DNA from: Nymphaea colorata
Taxonomy: Eukaryota; Streptophyta; Magnoliopsida; Nymphaeales; Nymphaeaceae
DNA length: 64,000 nucleotides
Assembly (NCBI RefSeq): GCF_008831285.2
Contig: NC_045146.1
Coordinates: 5,588,972-5,652,971 of the forward strand
Reading direction: 5' to 3'
Shown here: piece after piece, positions 40,201 through 52,165 of the stretch
Numbering within the stretch: position 1 is the stretch's first letter
How the letters are laid out: each line of letters starts with the position of its first letter
Notes under the pieces: model-generated
The model's database searches: none
What the model saw: only the letters and a program-made list of their open reading frames with translations
What the model was told of the DNA's origin: nothing
Translations under genes and position numbers: made by a program

Positions 40201-43200
40201 TGGAACAATTTTTCAGGGATAAGGGTATCATCCACCAAACTTCTTGTGCCTATACCTCCCAACAAAATGGGGTTGCTGAACGGAAACACCGTCATATTCT
40301 TGATGTTGCCAGAACCATTATCATACATAGCCATGTTCCCCATTCTTACTGGGGCGATGCTGTTCTCACAGCATGCTATCTTATTAATCGTACTGTGTTG
40401 GGAGACCTTATTCCTATCTCTGTCCTCTTTCCTGACAGAGACTTGTTTTCTGTTCCACCTCGTGTTTTTGGATGTGTTGCCTTTGTTCAGTTGCTTGGTC
40501 CTGGGCGAGATAAGTTGTCTCCTCGGGCCATCAAAACGATCTTTGTTGGTTATTCCCGCACTCAAAAGGGATATCGATGTTATGATCCTTCTACTCGTCG
40601 GTATTATGTGAGTGCTGATGTTACATTTTTTGAATCAACCTCTTTCTTCTCCCCAAATGGAACTCAATTAAGGGCGCCTGCATTAAATGATGAAGTCCAA
40701 TTTCCTCTACCTCTCATGAGTTGTCCAAACCCAGTTGATCCACGTTTTGGGGCTGTCTACCATCGTCGTACTAAGCCTGCTGCGCCTGTTCAATGTGCAC
40801 CTGTGCCTTCACCCAGCACGCCCAAGGTAATTCCTGACACAAACTCAACTGACAATGTTTTATGTAATGATGACATAGGAGTATGTCACGAGCATGTTCC
40901 TGCTCCTAATGAACTTGATGTGCCCATTGCTCAAAGGAAAGGCAAACGCAGTTGCACTTTGCATCCTATCTCTGGTCATTTATCCATGGATAGACTCACC
41001 CCTATGTACCGACAGTTTGTCAAGGGGCTGTCGGCTATTGCTCTTCCACAGAATCCCATGGATGCTCTCTCTGATCCCAAATGGGCAGCGGCTATGCAAG
41101 AAGAGATGGATGCTCTTCAGTCTAGAGGCACCTGGACCCTTGTTACTCCTTCAGTTGATGCAGCCATTGTTGGTTGCAGATGGGTCTTTACTATCAAATA
41201 CCGAGCAGATGGCAGTATTGACAGATATAAGGCTCGTCTGGTTGCAAAAGGCTATACCCAAACTTATGGGGTTGATTATTATGATACCTTCTCTCCTGTG
41301 GCACGACATGCTTCCTTACGGATTCTCCTTGCTGTGGCTGTCAGCAAGAATTGGTCCCTCTCACAGCTTGATGTCAAAAATGCCTTTCTCTATGGTGACT
41401 TACATGAAGAAGTGTATATGCAGCAACCACCAGGGTTTGTTGCTGAGGGGGAGTGTCAGAAAGTGTGCAGATTGCGAAAGGCGATTTATGGTCTGAAACA
41501 GAGTCCTCGAGCTTGGTTTCAGAAATTGTCAGAGAATATTGAGAATGAGGGCTTCAGACGTTCTTCGGCCGACCATTCCCTCTTTGTCAAGAAGACTTCT
41601 ACAGGTACGGTGATAGTTCTTGTTTATGTTGATGATATCATTGTTACAGGGGATGATGATCAGGGGATTTCCAACATCAAGGATGTCCTTGGACAACACT
41701 TTGTCACCAAGGACCTTGGTGAACTACGTTATTTCCTTGGTATTGAGTTTGCCAGAAATCAAAAGGGCTTTATCATGTGCCAGAGGAAATACGTTACTGA
41801 TGTTTTGCAAGAGACAGGGATGCTGGGGTGTCGGCCTGCATCCACGCCTATGGATATCAATACCCGCTTGTATGATGATGATACTGAAGATGTTGATGCA
41901 AGACAGTATAGAGGGATTGTTGGGAAGCTCCTATACATCACTGTTACTCGACCTGACATTGCCTATGCTGTTAGCAGAGTGAGTCAATTTATGGATAAGC
42001 CCAAGAAAGTTCATTGGGATGCTGCTATGATGATTCTTAGGTATCTAAAGAATTCACCAGGAACGGGACTCTTCTTTCAGAATGGTACCTCACTCACTAT
42101 ATCTGTGTATGTTGATGCCGACTATGCAGGATGCCCCTCAGACAGAAAATCCACTACTGGATTTTGTGTGTTTATTGGATCCAACTTGGTTACATGGAAG
42201 AGTAAGAAGCAAACTGTGGTTGCCAGATCAAGTGCAGAATCTGAGTATAGAGCTATGGCTCAGGGTACTGCTGAAGTTATGTGGGTTAGATCCCTGATGT
42301 TGGATCTTACTGTCGAAGTGCCTCTTCCTATGCAACTGTTATGTGATAACAAAGCTGCACTGTTTATTGCTAATAATCCGGCTTTTCATGAAAGAACCAA
42401 GCATGTTGAAGTAGATTGCCACTATACTAGAGACATGATTCAAAAGGGGTTTGTAAGTACCTCACACATTTCAACTACAGGGCAAACGGCTGATATCTTT
42501 ACTAAGGCTCTTGCAAGGGGACCATTCCAAAGCTGCTGTTCCAAGTTGAGCCTATTTGACATATACGCTCCAACTTGAGGGGGAGTGTTAAGATGTGTTT
42601 ATATTCAGTTTTAGGTTTAAGAGGGTACTTTTGTAATAACTTTTCCTTTAGATGTTTCTCTTGTAACTTCTCTCTCTCCTCTAGTCTATATAAAGAGGAG
42701 TTAGGGCAGATTTCGAGGTTAATCAAAGATTATTCTTTCTAATCTTATCAGTAATAAGCATTGTATTGCATCTGTTGAAGTGTTATGTATGTCTTGGTCC
42801 AGGTCTGGACCCTATCCGACCCGCGGTCCATGTTGAGTCCTATTTATGTAACTTGTGTAACCCTAAAATTAAGGGAGAGAGTGACCGGCAGCTGGTGAGC
42901 GCTGGAATCATCTCCAACATCGTAGCTTTTTCCCTCGTGTCGAGGGTTTTCCATGTTATTCTTTGTTCTTTTACTATTCAACATGGTATCACAGCTTGGT
43001 GTCTGAGCTCTTGTCGAACGAGGTTCTTGTCGTCGCGGTCGCCTATCTAGTTGCTGTCGCTGTTGAAGTATCTGTCGCTGTCGCTGTTGAAGTAGCCGCC
43101 ACTATCGCGGTCGTCCTCGTTCCTCCCCGTCGCTGCTTGTTTCCACCGTTTGGTGACCCCTTCCCTCTGTCGTTTGCCCCATGGTGTCGCCCCTTCCCTG

Positions 43201-46200
43201 CCGTTGTCTGCTGACCTCTTCCCTCTATCGTCTGCCCCATAGTGTTGCCCTTTCCCTGTCGTGGCCCGATACCTCTTCTTGCCATTGTCCGGTGGTGCCT
43301 CTGCTATTTCTAGCGTCGCTTACAGCCATGAAGCTTTCCCTTTCTCCACTATTCCTGCTGTGAAGTTTTGGCACCTTCCTCTACCGTGAAGCTCTATCGC
43401 CTTCCTCTTCTCTGCCATGAAGTTCTGCTATCGTCGCTGCTAGTGCTAGCATGACCCTCCTCTGCTCCTGCTGTGAAGCTCTAGTGCTGCCTCCATCGAT
43501 TCACTGCTACACAGTGATTGTTGATCATCGACCAGCAGTTCAGCCTACTGTCCTCTGGTGCTAGCGTCGCCTTCATCGGTTAAGTCTCCCTTGTTGATCG
43601 TCGACCAGCAGCAACTGGAGTATTTCTGCCACAAAGCAGTAGTTGCTGCTTCTTCCTTAGTAGTGTCGGCCATACTCTGAGGATACTTGGAATTGTCCCC
43701 AAGACTAGATGTGGTATTGGGCTAAGGAACGAATAACAGGGTGTTTATCTTCTTGGTTGGGTTGAATGACGAGTTTGAAGGCATTAGGAGTCAAATTCTT
43801 AATTCAAAAAATAAGGTCAGCATTGAGGATGTCTATTCCTGCATTGATGCTGAAGAGCAGCATCGTCTTGTTATGACAAGGAAAGAGGGGCCTCGTTCCT
43901 CATGCAATGAGCGGTCTGCTCTCGTTAGCCGAGCCCTTATGGGTGCTCCCCGACCTTCTCGGAAATGTTCTCACTGCAAAAAATTTAGACACACCATTGA
44001 GTTTTGTTGGGATCTTTATCCTAAGAAGAAAAATAGTCACGGAAGACCTTCGGGAATTTCCTCTTGTCATGGTTTTCAGTACTTTATTACATTTATAAAT
44101 GATTGCTCTCGTAACACACCTTTGTGTACTTGTTGAAGAACCATAGTAAAGTGCCCAGTGTCATTGAAACCTTTATCATTCTTGTGGAAACTCAGTTTGG
44201 AGCATCTGTTTAGACCGCTCTGACAATCACGTGAGTATACATGTCACTCTGTCGACAGTTTCTTTAGGCAAAGAGGGATTGTTCATGAGACATCTTGTAG
44301 TTATATCTCTCTTCAAAATGGGGTTGTTGAACGAAAGAATCGTCAGTTGCTAAAGTCACCAGAGCTCTCCTGTTCCAACGATATCTTCCAAAGAAGTATT
44401 ATGGGGATGTTGTGCTAACCAGTGTGTATTTGATTAATTGTATGCCTAGTCGTGTGTTGAATGGACGTACACCTCATTCTATGTTAGCAGGGAATTGTGA
44501 ACCTTTTTCTCTTCCACCTTAGGTTTTTGGCTGGGTCTGTTTTATTCACAATCACAGTCCCAATATCAAAAGACTTGACCCCAAGTCGATTAAGGGTGTG
44601 TTTCTTGTTATTCTCCTACTCAAAAAAGATATAAGTGTCGAGACTCTTCCACTGGTCGTGTCTATGTAACCAAAGACGTCTCCTTCTTGAAACATGTTTC
44701 CTATTTTGGTGAGAATCCTCTTCAGAGGGAGATGTCCACAAGTAGGGAGAGTATTCTCAAAATCAAGAGATTCAATTTACAGACTTTCTTGAAGCACAAA
44801 AATGATGATAACTCAACTGAAAATGATGATGAGCGTGACTGTTTGTTTGGGCAGGTTTACTCGAGGAGAAGATTGATTGCAACAGAACTAGCTGGTGAGT
44901 TGACTAGTGACACTGATCCGAATCCTAACCCTAGACCTTCCCTGGATGACCCAAGTCATGCCCATAAGATGTCAGTCGAGGGTAGTCAAACAAAAGCTGG
45001 AAATGAAGAGTTACTCATTGCTCTCAGAAAGGGTATAAGGTCATATACTCAATACCCTATTGGTAATTCATATCATATTCTAAATTGAGCAAGAACTACA
45101 AATGTTTTATATCTTCTCTTTCCATGGCTGTGATTCTCAAGACTGTTACTGAGGTTCAGAGTAATCCAAAATGGGCTCATGTGCTGCAAGAAAAAATGGA
45201 AGCATTGAATAAAAATAGAACGTGGGAGGTGGTAAATGTCCCTGAAGCAGCCCATCTCGTAGGATCCAAGTGGGTCTACACCATTAAATATAAGTCAGAC
45301 GGAAGTGTGGAAAAGTACAAAACTCGCTTGGTTGCCAAGGGGTTTAGTAAGAAATATGAGATTGACTACTTTGAAACGTTTGCTCACGTTGCAAAAATGA
45401 AGACTGTCAGAGTTATCCTCTCCTTAGCAGTCGTAAAGGAGTGGAAGATGTACCAAGTTAAGAACATTTTTCTAAATGGAGACCTCGAAGAGGAAGTATA
45501 TATGTGCATGCCTCCAGGATATGAAAAACTTGGAAAATGCTGCAAGTTGAAGAAAGCCTTGTATGAGCTCAAGCAATCTCCCCGGGCATGGTTTGAATGA
45601 CTCGGACTTGTAATGAGACAACATGAATGTCATCAAGGGAATGGGGATCACACTCTCTTTGTAAAGAGAAAGGAGCACAAGGTAACTCTTTTGTTGATAT
45701 ATATTGATGATATAATTGTCACAGGTAATGATAAAGATGAAATAACAAAGTTAAAGAAAATGTTGGCTATCGAGTTTGATCTCAAGGATCTTAGCAAGTT
45801 GAAATATTTCCTTAACATTGAAATTGCTAGGTCAGACATAAGTCTTGTGTTAAATCAAAGAAAGTACACTCTAGATTTATTAAAGGAGACTGTAAAACTT
45901 GGGTGTAGACGTGCTTCTACTCCTATAAATGCTTGAAACAAACTTAGCATTAGAGGTGGAGAGCCTCTCTATGAAGAAGCCAAGGGAAGATATCAACATC
46001 TTGTTGGGAAGTTGATTTATCTCACTCTTACTAGACCTGATATTACCTTTGTTGTGAATATGATGAGCTAATTTATGCATGCACATACAGATGTTCACTT
46101 CAAGGCAGTTGATAGGATTTTATGTTACTTGAAGAGGAGTCATGGCAAGGGTCTCTTGTATGTTAAGCTAGAATATCTTGAGGTTGAAGGTTCATCAGAT

Positions 46201-49200
46201 GTTGACTGGCAGGATGTATGGATACCAGGAGGTCCACCTCAGGTTACTGTATTTACTTAGGAGGAAATCTCGTGGTGTGGAGAAGTAGAGACAGGACGTT
46301 TGCTCCCGCTCCATTGCTGAGGCTGAATATAGGATTGTGGCCATGGGAGTCTTTGAACCTACGTCACACTGATACGCCACAACAACTGTGTACCCATACT
46401 GATACGCCGGTATGGAAAAACTGGTACGCGGGTACGTTGTGGTACTTTTGGATCTGGTTTCGGGTCGGAACCATATCCAAACCACAATAAAACATAAAAA
46501 CAGACCCGCATTTTCTCCCTCTCGACTTTCTTTGCTCTGGTTCCGTCTGGTGCTTGGGTAGGTGAAGACAGACGGTGGCTGGATGAGTATCTTCTGGCGA
46601 CGGACAGCGGTTTACTTCCAGCGACAGACGGTGGGTCTTTCGGCGATAGACGACGAGTATCTTCTGGAGATGGACGGCGGGTTTCTTCCGACGGGTGCTT
46701 AGGTTTCTTCATTTCTTATTTTTTTGTTTTCTTTTGATTTTTAGGGTTCTGATATGCTTCATTGAGGCGGGATTTGTTCTTCTTTGTAGTTTATCAAAAT
46801 TGATGGCACATTCTGAAGGAATTTCGTGCTCCCTATTCATCTGTTTTGAATTTTGCCATCTGTTTGACTGTTTCAAAAACATGTTCATAACTGGTTCGCC
46901 TCCTGCTCCATGTTCATGCCGTATTTTGAGTTTTTTCCTTTTTTTGATACATTCAATTATCAACTGAGGTTTCTTGCTCCCTGTTCATGCCATCTCAAAT
47001 TTCCTACTCCCTGTTGATGCTGTGTTCTGTTGATTTTCTGTCTTCTGTGAAAACTGAAAATTGTAGCTTGCAATGCTTGAAATTAGAGATTGTTCATGTC
47101 GTGTTCTGTGAAAACTGTAAGTCTGTAACTTGCAATGTCATGATTGTTCACGTTGTGTTCTGTGAAAACGGTAAGTCTGTAACTTGCAATGTCGTGTTCT
47201 GAGATCTCCTGCTCCCTGTTCATGCCATCTCAAATTTCCCCTATGCTTTTTGTTAGGCTTCATTTCCCTGTGCTTCAGACATGTTCCATTGTCTGTCTCT
47301 TACATTTGCATCATATGCAAAACGCAAGTGGTTTTGCATATGCCCTTGTCTAGTTATATTTAATTTGATTACAACCTCGTCTCAGGGGTAGGAGGAGTAC
47401 CCGCACGGTACCGGTACGGGTATGCCCCTGGGTGCGGCAGGGGTACTGCGTTGACCGAGTTTAAAATTGTCTGATTTTAATGTTAACGTTTTTTACATTT
47501 TAACATTTTAAACCATTTTAACGTTAAATTTTTCGAAACCCTTAAAACACTTTTTCGTTTCATTTGCTTTCGTTTCTTCATCTTCACTCACCGACGACCA
47601 CGCACAGCAAGCGGCGAAGGTAAGGGTGGCAATCGGCGACTGCATGCAATGAACGGCGACGGCAGGCGATCTCCGGCGATGGAAGGCGGCGAAATTTTTT
47701 GACATATATATGTATATGTGCATGTGTGTGTACGGCCGCACCCCCGTACCCAAGTTTTTTAAAAATGGTCTGTACCCTTACCGCACCGACACCCGTACCT
47801 ATGTGACATAGATTATAACTTATAAGTTATGCACCATGCAGCTTACAATTGTTGTTACCTACGAGACTATGAAAGGAACATTGTCATTTGTTTTTTCAAT
47901 TTTTTGAATTAAAAATATGTAATTTTTGTCGTACCACCGTACCAAGATTTATGAAAATGTCGTACCAATACCCGTACCCGTACCTATGTGGCATAGCTCT
48001 GAACCGTTGTGGTTGAAAGTGCTATTGGCTGACATCGAAATCAGAACTGAGGGTCCAGTGAAGATGTATTGTGATAACAAGTGTACAATCAACTTGTCAA
48101 ACAATCCGATGTTATATGATAGAATGAAGCATGTGGAGATTGACCATCATTTCATTCGAGAGAAAACTGATGCTAAAGAGTTTGTCCTGCCCTACATGAA
48201 GTCCAAAGATCAGACAGCTTATGCATTGACCAAGGCCTTCTCATCTACTTCATTTGAGAGAAATGTATCCAAGTAGGGCATGTTTGATCTGTATACCTAA
48301 CTTGAGGGGGGGCGTTGAAGTGTTATGTATGTCTTGGTCCAGGTCTGGACCCTATCCAACCCACAGTTCATGTTGAGTCTCATTTATGTAACTTGTGTAA
48401 CCCTATTTTGCAGTGATAATAAAAATTAAGAGAGACAGTGACCGGCAGCTGGTGAATGCCGGAATCATCTCCAACATCGTGGTTTTTTCCCTTGTGTTGA
48501 GGGTTTTCCACGTTATTCTTTGTTTTTTTACTGTTCAACAACATCAAAGGAGTCATGCTAAATACCTAAAACAAAAGGAAATAAAACAACGAAACAAAAT
48601 TTGAAAAAAATGAAAACAGAAAATGAAATAAACATAAATGAAAAATCACGATAAAAATCGTGTTCAAATCGCGACAAATTGTTTTTCAACAGTTTTCAAA
48701 ATATCACCATTTTCCTTTGTCCGTTTTTTCTATTAATATTGCGATATTTGTGGCTATGGTTGAACTCAATCAGCCAGCCATTAACCCAAGTTTTCTGAGT
48801 GAAATTGTACTCACAGGTCAGTCATGTTCTCCAAGGCAGATATGCTATTAGGAATTGGTCCTTCCATGTTTGTGCCCATTATCATCCTGCATTTTGTTTC
48901 CAAGATGCTCAGAGCTAGACCAAATCTGAGTAATCAATTCAATATTATCCTGACAAATTATTTACGTACAAGTGTGTGAGCTTAGTCCAGTTTCTAATGA
49001 AATCAGGTATCTTCCCAGTGAAATTGCTCCCACTGATCCAGCTGCACATACTAAAGATCATCAATCGTTTTGCAATGCAAGCTTAAGAATAAGGCCATGT
49101 TCATATTTAACACTACCTTGCATCTTTTGTGTTCTTCTTTTTTAGTATTTCTGGGTACAACCCACTCCAATGATTAAGAATAAAATGAAAATGAGGTCCT

Positions 49201-52115
49201 TGGAAGATCAAAATGATAAGCAGGGCTTCCGAACCTTCATGTAAGTAACTAGTTTTGAAGCCAAGGGGCAAGAAGTGACATTTCTTGGGCCGATGTCTGT
49301 ATAATCTAGAAAATTCATTGGCCACTTGCTAATAAACAGTTACGATTTTTTTTTATCATTTGGAATGTCAATGTCGTGGTTAGATGATACAATTTAATCA
49401 GTGAACCTACCTTTTCTTATAAATTTAAAGTCCTAACTTGTAAATAAACATATTTCTTGTGATAATATTTTTCATTGAGGCAGCCTAAACATGCACTCGT
49501 TTGTAAGAAATGTTCATACATGTGTGTGTGTGTGTGTGTGTGTGGGGGGGGGGATCCTTTGATTTCTCCATCCATGTTTGGATGAATCCTCTGGCCTCTC
49601 ACAACACACCGCCCAATGTATTGCATTGGGTGGTGTGTTTAATCTCACCAGCCCAATACAATGCAGAGGGCGTCTGTGGTTGTATGGAGGCTTGGATGGC
49701 TGGAGGATTTAACCCCTCATATATATATCCATTTCCAGGCCATGCCAATATTTCTCCTTTCTGTTCCACCAATGGAGACATTGCTTCATGCTTAATCTAC
49801 CAGATAGAAAGTTTCTCTGATTCTCTGAAACAACCAACCAATTGAAAGTTTTATGATCAACTTACAATCGGTCTAGGATGGTCAGTTTTTCCAACGTCTG
49901 CGGCAATGGTCCTGTAAAATTATTTGCATTCAGAAACCTGCATTGGATGGCTAGCAATTAGGCAACATGTAAAGTTAGAACCTTTAGCAATTACAAAATG
50001 TGGAAAGTGAACCATATTCCTTTCTCAAGTGTTGCTGAGCTTTTATTAGCCCAACTGAGGCTTGAAAAAGTAACTTGCTGGGCCATGTATGCAACTGGTC
50101 AAGTAGGAAAGGAGATTCTAATTGTTAATATGCTGCTCAGCTCACTAATAAGGTTTCAACCCAAACAGAATTGTGGTTCACAAGCACGCAACAATGTGGT
50201 GCTTGCATATAACGGAGCCATCAATATTATTCTCCATCAATATTATCTTGCTTATATTTATCCTTGAGAAACTTTAAAAAAACTTCACAACTTTTGAAAT
50301 ATTACTTATAGATAACTGCTCAATGTTTGAGAAAGTGCAATTAAGTTCATAAAATAATTCACAAACACACACTTCACAAATGGGGAACATTAAAATATGC
50401 CTAAAGGAACATTTTACTTCTAATAAAAGAGTATCACGACATAAAGAGCTTTTCAAAAGACAGAGAAAGGTGAAACCATAGAGAAAACGTCCTAGAAATG
50501 GGGTTGGCAAATTTATTTGTGGAAGAAATTATACTCTTTATTAAGGGTGAAGTAGCATTTTTAAGCATATTGTAGTGATTTCACATATATACCTGAAGTT
50601 TGTTCCTATCAATGATTTGTTTTATAAGTTAACTCAAAAGGTCGTTTGTAATTTCTTGAACAATGGACACTTGTTAAACATCAAAAGTTGAGCAGCTTTT
50701 TTCTCATTTCCTTTTAAAGGTGCCCTTTCTTATAAAATTATGACGAAAACCAAAAAACCTTTAGAAAAATAAAAAAAATGATTTCTGAGATATTAGGTGC
50801 TTCATAATTTCTATAAAAAAACACAAAACACATAAAAATGGTAAAATATAATTAAATAATGAAAAAAAATACAGTGTGTTTGGGTTCGAGAGATGTTTTG
50901 AGGATAATGTATCATATTGTCAATATCAAATCCAAAAATAGTTAGGTACTTTGAGTACCTATGAGCCTTTGAAAAAAAATGGACGGTTTGTCTGTACTCT
51001 TATCACCAGCTCTAAAACAACACCAAGAGCCACTTTAGTAATAAATGGAGGCCAGCAACACGTACATTGTTTTCATATTATACAAATTGCCAAGTTCTGG
51101 AGGAAGTGGCCCCTCAAGTAAGTTTCCTTCAATTGACCTGCATTTAACAATAATAGAAAAGTATTAAGACCTAGTATAAGCCTAGAATGTCAAAAAAACT
51201 TAATTATGAGCAGACCAACATCCAAAAGTGAACCTTTCATGACAGTTATCAGAACTCATGGTGATAATTGATATACAAAAATAGAAGTCAATAACAGAAC
51301 TAGAAAGGGCAAAATATTGGCAAAAAGGCAGAGCTAAGAATTTTTTCTTTGCACGGAAGAGAAGGAAGGAGGGAGGGGGGAGGGGCTTGGTGTTGAGGTA
51401 GTATATTTTCAAAAAAATTTTTAGGGCCGGCCTATATTTTTCAAAAATTTTACAAGGGTCAAATTATAATTGTTCAAAATTATAGCAGGTACATTTTTTT
51501 TCCAAGAACAATCATAGGCAGCCCCTAGCTCCTCCCTTGTCTATTGGCAGGATAATTTCATAAAAAAAAGTCAAATACTGTTGCAATGAAGAATGAAAAC
51601 GATTCAGAAATGAACTCAAATCGAGTAGAATGCAAGATACAATAAACAAACAATTAAGTTTGATTCTGAAAATTATTTGTTAACATGAAAAAACACAAAA
51701 AGGCTATAAGTAAGGAATAAAGAATAAAATAAACAAGGTAATCAATAAGGAGCAGGTTGAAATGCTCTGTATGGGTTTCTCAGCCTGTATAAGTTGGTCA
51801 AAGGCCTCATACATCACATTTCTTTTATAAACTGTTTTAAAAACTCTGTTGTTATAACTCATATAAGTAAGGTGCAGCACAGTAATTTACTGTATTAAGA
51901 AAATCTTAAACAAGCATTTCAACTTTCTGTTAGATAATTTTTCTGGTTTTGGGGATTATTGAGGAGCCGCCATAGTGTTCAGCTGCAACTACACGACCAT
52001 ACTGGTGCAGCAAAATCTGTAGCTCAGGTTGGTCGCTATGTCACCTAGGTGTGCAGGGTGCTGGTGCCGGTGCCTATGCGGCACATCCCAAAAAATTTAG
52101 GTGTGGCGCCGGGGA

Positions 52116-52165
<50 letters not shown>

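Larger units (their letters stand above)
37543..42750 (+). mobile_element. Full-length Ty1/copia LTR retrotransposon, young
   Basis: The 5208-bp element has two 165-bp LTRs (37543-37707 and 42586-42750), each starting TGTTAAG and ending ATCA, that I read as identical base for base. It is flanked by the 5-bp duplication GTAAT (37538-37542 and 42751-42755). The primer-binding site TGGTATCAGAGC follows the 5' LTR directly (37708), complementary to initiator-Met tRNA. A purine tract (GAGGGGGAG) precedes the 3' LTR. A single open reading frame covers gag to RNase H. Identical LTRs and an uninterrupted frame indicate a very recent insertion. It lies in intron 9, antisense to the receptor kinase gene. 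Confidence 0.95.
42773..48540 (+). mobile_element. Decayed Ty1/copia retrotransposon with nested insertions
   Basis: LTRs at 42773-42983 and 48313-48540 match closely but differ at many sites, and the 3' copy has about 17 extra bases. The flanking 5 bp are GCATC and ACATC, a target duplication with one change. A primer-binding site TGGTATCACAGC follows the 5' LTR. Internally, gag is joined almost directly to integrase (protease lost), integrase is frameshifted, reverse transcriptase is partly open, and RNase H is split by the hAT-like element at 46359-47996. The element cannot be autonomous. Confidence 0.9.
36673..48814 (-). other. Intron 9 of the receptor kinase gene (12.1 kb)
   Basis: The intron is bounded by a GTGAG donor next to 48814 and a GCAG acceptor next to 36673. 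It holds the full-length copia at 37543-42750, the decayed copia at 42773-48540 and the hAT-like insertions within the latter. Without the two retroelements it would be about 1.2 kb. The flanks (36673-37542 and 48541-48814) show no further element that I recognise. Confidence 0.85.

Noticed and set aside
39018-42297. Other-frame ORFs within the copia polyprotein gene (for example 40141-40611, 40894-41496, 39969-40565)
   Set aside because: They overlap the well-supported 1398-codon frame and have no recognisable motif.
49510-49845. 111-codon frame at 49510-49845
   Set aside because: It starts in a TG/G microsatellite and crosses a hairpin MITE in intron 7; no domain.
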